Made by a program: the position numbers and the translations under genes
Notes under the pieces: generated by a model
The model's input: only the letters and a program-made list of their open reading frames with translations
Told to the model about the DNA's origin: nothing
Databases searched by the model: none
Shown: in pieces, positions 61,340 through 64,000 of the stretch
Numbering within the stretch: position 1 is the first letter of the stretch
Layout of the letters: each line of letters starts with the position of its first letter
Assembly (NCBI GenBank): GCA_034927345.1
Contig: JAYFQE010000002.1
Span: forward strand, 384,089-448,088
Reading direction: 5' to 3'
DNA length: 64,000 nt
Source: JAYFQE01 sp034927345
Lineage (GTDB): Bacteria; Bacillota; Clostridia; Saccharofermentanales; UBA5734

Positions 61340-63325
61340 TCAGCCGATATCCAGCATGTCGAGATATTGGTGACCACACTGCTCGATATGGGTTTTGCGG
61401 CCGCTTAAATTGTCGCCCAGCAGCATATCAAAGGTATCGAAAGTCTCCTGGGCATCCGTCGGCAAAACCTGGATCAACCGGCGCGATTCCGGGTTCATCG
61501 TCGTCTGCCACATCATCTCAGGCTCATTCTCGCCAAGTCCTTTGGATCGCTGCATCGTACAACGATCGGCGCCCAGTTTTGCCAGCAAATCGCTCTTTTC
61601 TTTTTCCGTATAAGCAAAAAAAGTCTTGTCTTCCTTCTTCATATGCTGTGTAATTTCAAACAGCGGTGATTCGGCGATAAATACACGGCCTTCCTGGATC
61701 AAAGTCGGGGTCAGGCGGTACAACATGGCCAGAACTAAAGTTCGGATCTGGAAACCGTCGACATCGGCATCGGTACAGATAATGATTTTGTGCCAACGCA
61801 ATCCCGACAGGTCAAAAGCCGACAGATCCTTGTTATGCTTGGTTTGTATTTCCACGCCGCAGCCCAGCACTTTGATCAAATCGACGATAATCTCATTTTT
61901 AAATATGGACTCATACTCAGCTTTCAGGCAATTTAAAATCTTGCCCCGTAACGGAATAATCGCTTGAAATTCGGCATCCCGGCCCATTTTACAAGAACCC
62001 AGGGCAGAATCGCCTTCCACGATATACAATTCCCGGCGCCCGACATCCCTGGTCCGGCAATCGACAAACTTCTTCACCCGGTTAATCATATCCACCGAGC
62101 CCATCAGTTTCTTCTTAATATTCAAACGCTGCTTTTCCGCGCTCTCACGGCTGCGTTTATTAACCAGGATCTGCTCGATAACCCGGTCGCCTTCCGCCTT
62201 GTTTTCGATAAACCAGATTTCCAGTTTACTGCGCAGCAGTTCTGTCATAAATTCCTGAATATACTTATTGTTGATCGCCTTTTTTGTTTGGTTTTCATAA
62301 CTGGTTTGTGTGGAAAACGAGCTGGCCACCAGAATCAGGCTGTCCTGGATATCAACAAAACTCACTTTAGCTTCATTGCCTTTGTATTTGTCACGCGTTT
62401 TGATCTGACGGTCGAACTCCGCCGTGAAAGCATTGCGCACAGCACGATCCGGCGTTCCGCCATATTCCAGCCAGCTGGAATTATGGTAATACTCGATACA
62501 ATTCACTTCGTTATTAAAGCAAAAGGCAATCGACGACTTTACCTTGTATTCCTGCTTATCAGAGCGGTCCCGGCCTTTGCCGCTGCCCTCAAATAAAACC
62601 GGCGCGCTGATGCCTGTTTCATGATCCAATTCGCGGACATAACCTAAAATGCCTTCCGGGTAATAGAAATTTTCTGTTGTTTTACCCGCTTCATCGGTCA
62701 AAGTAAACGTGATGCCGGCATTAACAATAGCCTGCCGCTTCAAGGTCGATTGATAATACTCAAGCGGGATCCGGATATCGGTAAAAACATCCCGGTCCGG
62801 CCGCCATTTTTGAATCGATCCTGTCTTCTTCAGCCGGGTTGGCTCTTTGAGCAATCCACCGACATTCTCACCTTTTACAAAATGCAGATCATGTTTAAAG
62901 CCATCTCTGAAAACAGTTACGTCAAAATACTCAGAAGCATATTGTGTTGCGCAAGCGCCAAGCCCATTCAAGCCCAAGCTGTATTCATATGATTCGCCAT
63001 CGTTGTTATTATATTTTCCACCGGCATATAGTTCGCAGAAAACCAGTTCCCAATTATACCGCTGCTCCTTAGGATTAAAATCCAGCGGGATGCCGCGGCC
63101 GTAATCGCGGATCTCGATCGAACCGTCGGAAAAACGCGTTACATCGATTTGATTGCCAAATCCTTCCCTGGCTTCATCGATAGAATTCGACAATATCTCA
63201 AAAAAAGAATGCTGACAGCCTTCCAAATCGTCTGAACCAAAAATAACGCCCGGACGCAGCCGAACGCGGTCTGCGCCTTTGAGCGAGGATATACTTTCAT
63301 TATCGTATGTCTTGCCTTTGGTCAT
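61340..63325 (-). CDS. type II topoisomerase, B subunit (ParE/GyrB-like)
   Basis: 661 aa. GHKL ATPase N-terminus with E-I-L-S-N-S-I-D-E-A near 45-54 and L-G-L-N-G-L-G-A-C near 117-125, TOPRIM domain with V-E-G-D-S-A-L-G-S and P-L-R-G-K-I-L-N, and D-A-D-V-D-G metal motif. Residue context and absence of linked recF/gyrA genes favour a topoisomerase IV-like enzyme. GGGAG precedes the ATG. Probably cotranscribed with the A subunit. Confidence 0.87.
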   Translation of the reverse strand: MTKGKTYDNESISSLKGADRVRLRPGVIFGSDDLEGCQHSFFEILSNSIDEAREGFGNQIDVTRFSDGSIEIRDYGRGIPLDFNPKEQRYNWELVFCELYAGGKYNNNDGESYEYSLGLNGLGACATQYASEYFDVTVFRDGFKHDLHFVKGENVGGLLKEPTRLKKTGSIQKWRPDRDVFTDIRIPLEYYQSTLKRQAIVNAGITFTLTDEAGKTTENFYYPEGILGYVRELDHETGISAPVLFEGSGKGRDRSDKQEYKVKSSIAFCFNNEVNCIEYYHNSSWLEYGGTPDRAVRNAFTAEFDRQIKTRDKYKGNEAKVSFVDIQDSLILVASSFSTQTSYENQTKKAINNKYIQEFMTELLRSKLEIWFIENKAEGDRVIEQILVNKRSRESAEKQRLNIKKKLMGSVDMINRVKKFVDCRTRDVGRRELYIVEGDSALGSCKMGRDAEFQAIIPLRGKILNCLKAEYESIFKNEIIVDLIKVLGCGVEIQTKHNKDLSAFDLSGLRWHKIIICTDADVDGFQIRTLVLAMLYRLTPTLIQEGRVFIAESPLFEITQHMKKEDKTFFAYTEKEKSDLLAKLGADRCTMQRSKGLGENEPEMMWQTTMNPESRRLIQVLPTDAQETFDTFDMLLGDNLSGRKTHIEQCGHQYLDMLDIG

Positions 63326-63373
63326 GCCTTCACTCCCGCTTTGGTTCTATAGAATCAAGTCTGAATCTTAAGA

Positions 63374-63402
63374 GAAAAAAACCGTTCTTGGCCGAACGGT
63401 TT
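63374..63402 (-). terminator. terminator after tRNA-Arg
   Basis: Stem ACCGTTC/GAACGGT with a 6-base loop and a T6-T7 run on the minus strand just past tRNA-Arg. Nearly symmetrical, it could also act for plus-strand transcripts. Confidence 0.7.
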
Positions 63403-63404
63403 TC

Positions 63405-63481
63405 TGGCGAGCCTAGGAGGACTCGAACCTCCGACCCACAGCTTAGAAGGCTGTTGCTCTATCCAACTGAGCTATAGACCC
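63405..63481 (-). tRNA. tRNA-Arg (anticodon TCT)
   Basis: Acceptor GGGTCTA/TAGGCTC (two G-U pairs), D-arm AGCTCAGTTGGATAGAGC, anticodon stem CAGCC with loop TTCTAAG region giving anticodon TCT, T-loop GGTTCGAGTCC, CCA end. Confidence 0.93.
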
Positions 63482-63523
63482 AAGATGTCCTGATTATTAT
63501 ACACATTACTACGCCGGATGGCA

Positions 63524-63548
63524 ATGAAAAGGCGGCATATAAGCCGCC
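63524..63548 (-). terminator. terminator after tRNA-Gly
   Basis: Stem GGCGGC/GCCGCC with loop ATATAA, then TTTTCATT on the minus strand. Confidence 0.65.
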
Positions 63549-63557
63549 GCGGATTTA

Positions 63558-63631
63558 TGGAGCGGGTGATGGGAATCGAACCCACGCGATCAGCTTGGAA
63601 GGCTGAGGTTCTACCGTTGAACTACACCCGC
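63558..63631 (-). tRNA. tRNA-Gly (anticodon TCC)
   Basis: Acceptor GCGGGTG/CACCCGC, D-arm AGTTCAACGGTAGAAC, anticodon stem CAGCC/GGCTG-like with loop CTTCCAA (anticodon TCC), T-loop GGTTCGATTCC and CCA. Confidence 0.94.
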
Positions 63632-63713
63632 ATGTTTGCCACCCAACCTGCCTGATGATTTTACCGCAAGAAAAATAAAAAGTCTAGTCCTAAATTACGG
63701 ATCAATGAATCAT

Positions 63714-63845
63714 CTGTTGCTCGACATGACAGTCCGGCAGCCCTTTCTGTTGCTCGACGTGACAGTCCGGCAGTCCTTTCTGTTGCTCGACGTGACGGTC
63801 CGGTAGTTCTTTCTGTTGCTCGACTTCGCGGCCTGACGGCCTTAA
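63714..63845. repeat. 33-bp tandem repeat, about 3.5 copies
   Basis: Copies start at 63714, 63747, 63780 and (partial) 63813. Each begins CTGTTGCTCGAC and continues GTGACAGTCCGGCAG plus CCTTT with few changes. No variable spacer lies between copies, so this is a direct tandem array rather than a CRISPR. Confidence 0.85.
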
Positions 63846-63870
63846 CTCGCAACAGAAAAAACTACCGGAC
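63798..63870. repeat. 22-bp inverted repeat (long hairpin)
   Basis: The 22-base arms 63798-63819 and 63849-63870 match in 21 positions and enclose a 29-base loop that itself holds GGCC-TGAC-GGCC. The left arm is part of the tandem repeat array. On either strand the hairpin is strong; a run of A follows one arm. Confidence 0.75.
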
Positions 63871-63959
63871 GTTTATAACTAGACTTTCAGGTTATAGCTT
63901 TTCTAAAAGCCAATCCGAGGAGCTCCACAGGCCCGAAAGACGGCTTATACAATCCTTCT

Positions 63960-63995
63960 TTGCTCGACCCTGCGGCCTGTCGGCCTTAAACTCGC
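63960..63995. repeat. second copy of the GGCC-palindrome repeat at the window end
   Basis: This 36-base stretch, beginning TTGCTCGACC and ending TTAAACTCGC, closely matches 63816-63850 with one extra base and about four changes, including the GGCCTGxCGGCC core. It suggests a dispersed REP-like family continuing beyond the right edge. Confidence 0.6.
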
Positions 63996-64000
63996 CTAGA

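Larger units (their letters stand above)
63679..63887. mobile_element. possible MITE-like element with terminal inverted repeats
   Basis: AAAGTCTAGT at 63679-63688 and its exact inverse ACTAGACTTT at 63878-63887 bound a 209-bp region without a gene; the matching extends inward with T-A-A-A at the same distance. The interior holds the 33-bp tandem repeats and a 22-bp hairpin. No transposase and no obvious target-site duplication were seen, so mobility is a hypothesis. Confidence 0.4.

Noticed and set aside
63714..63845. Possible CRISPR array
   Set aside because: Repeats are directly adjacent with no unique spacers, and no cas genes are in the window.
63661..63852. 63-codon minus-strand reading frame with R-A-T-E-R repeats
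   Set aside because: It is the translation of the 33-bp tandem DNA repeat, runs through the hairpin, has no ribosome site and no non-repeat domain.

Overview
The window reads as a chromosomal segment of a mid-GC member of the Clostridia (Firmicutes). The evidence is the gene content: PyrR attenuation, PyrK/PyrD type 1B, RNase Y, YmdB, PgpH (7TM-HD), YqeG, Asp23/AmaP/DUF2273, a trimeric NADH/ferredoxin [FeFe]-hydrogenase, and AGGAGG-type ribosome sites. I cannot name a genus. Almost all genes lie on the minus strand; the left edge cuts a DUF58 gene and the right edge runs into a repeat-rich intergenic region. No rRNA, CRISPR array, transposase or phage gene is visible.

Layout. 1-3.0 kb: DUF58/MoxR pair and a DAHP synthase. 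3.0-6.0 kb: four-gene run (206-aa membrane protein, short-chain dehydrogenase, YgjP-type metallopeptidase, orotate phosphoribosyltransferase-like protein). 6.1-15.0 kb: pyrimidine operon pyrR-pyrB-pyrC-pyrF-carB-pyrK-pyrD behind a PyrR-binding hairpin and terminator, with a second promoter and ArgR-box-like palindromes just ahead of carB; carA is absent here. 15.0-20.6 kb: a stretch with four tRNA genes, a polytopic transporter, UDP-galactopyranose mutase, a DUF4886 protein and murD. 20.7-23.2 kb: a nuclease-helicase fusion of the DinG/XPD type, converging on recO.

23-34 kb: a long housekeeping series recO-era-ybeY-pgpH-phoH-DUF881-DUF881-rluD-lspA-lipoprotein-ymdB, followed by rny with its own promoter and terminator. 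35.9-40.0 kb: hydC-hydB-hydA, an electron-bifurcating hydrogenase set implying fermentative anaerobic metabolism. 40.1-50.8 kb: a plus-strand rluA-type gene, then recN-argR-nadK-dxs-ispA-xseB-xseA-nusB-DUF2273-amaP-asp23-efp, most of them overlapping or spaced by a few bases and probably translationally coupled.

51-55 kb: a small accessory cluster (EamA transporter and GH36 alpha-galactosidase, with a divergent AraC regulator). 55-63.4 kb: yqeG, lysC, an extracytoplasmic protein with a degenerate deacetylase-like domain, and a type II topoisomerase subunit pair. 63.4-64 kb: tRNA-Arg, tRNA-Gly, and an approximately 209-bp element with terminal inverted repeats that encloses 33-bp tandem repeats and a 22-bp hairpin.

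The most notable non-routine signals are the dual PyrR/ArgR-like control of the pyr operon, the terminal repeat element, the acidic insertion in Era, the nuclease-helicase fusion, and a conserved-looking but degenerate PRPP loop in the PyrE-like protein. I found no clearly new multi-gene system.
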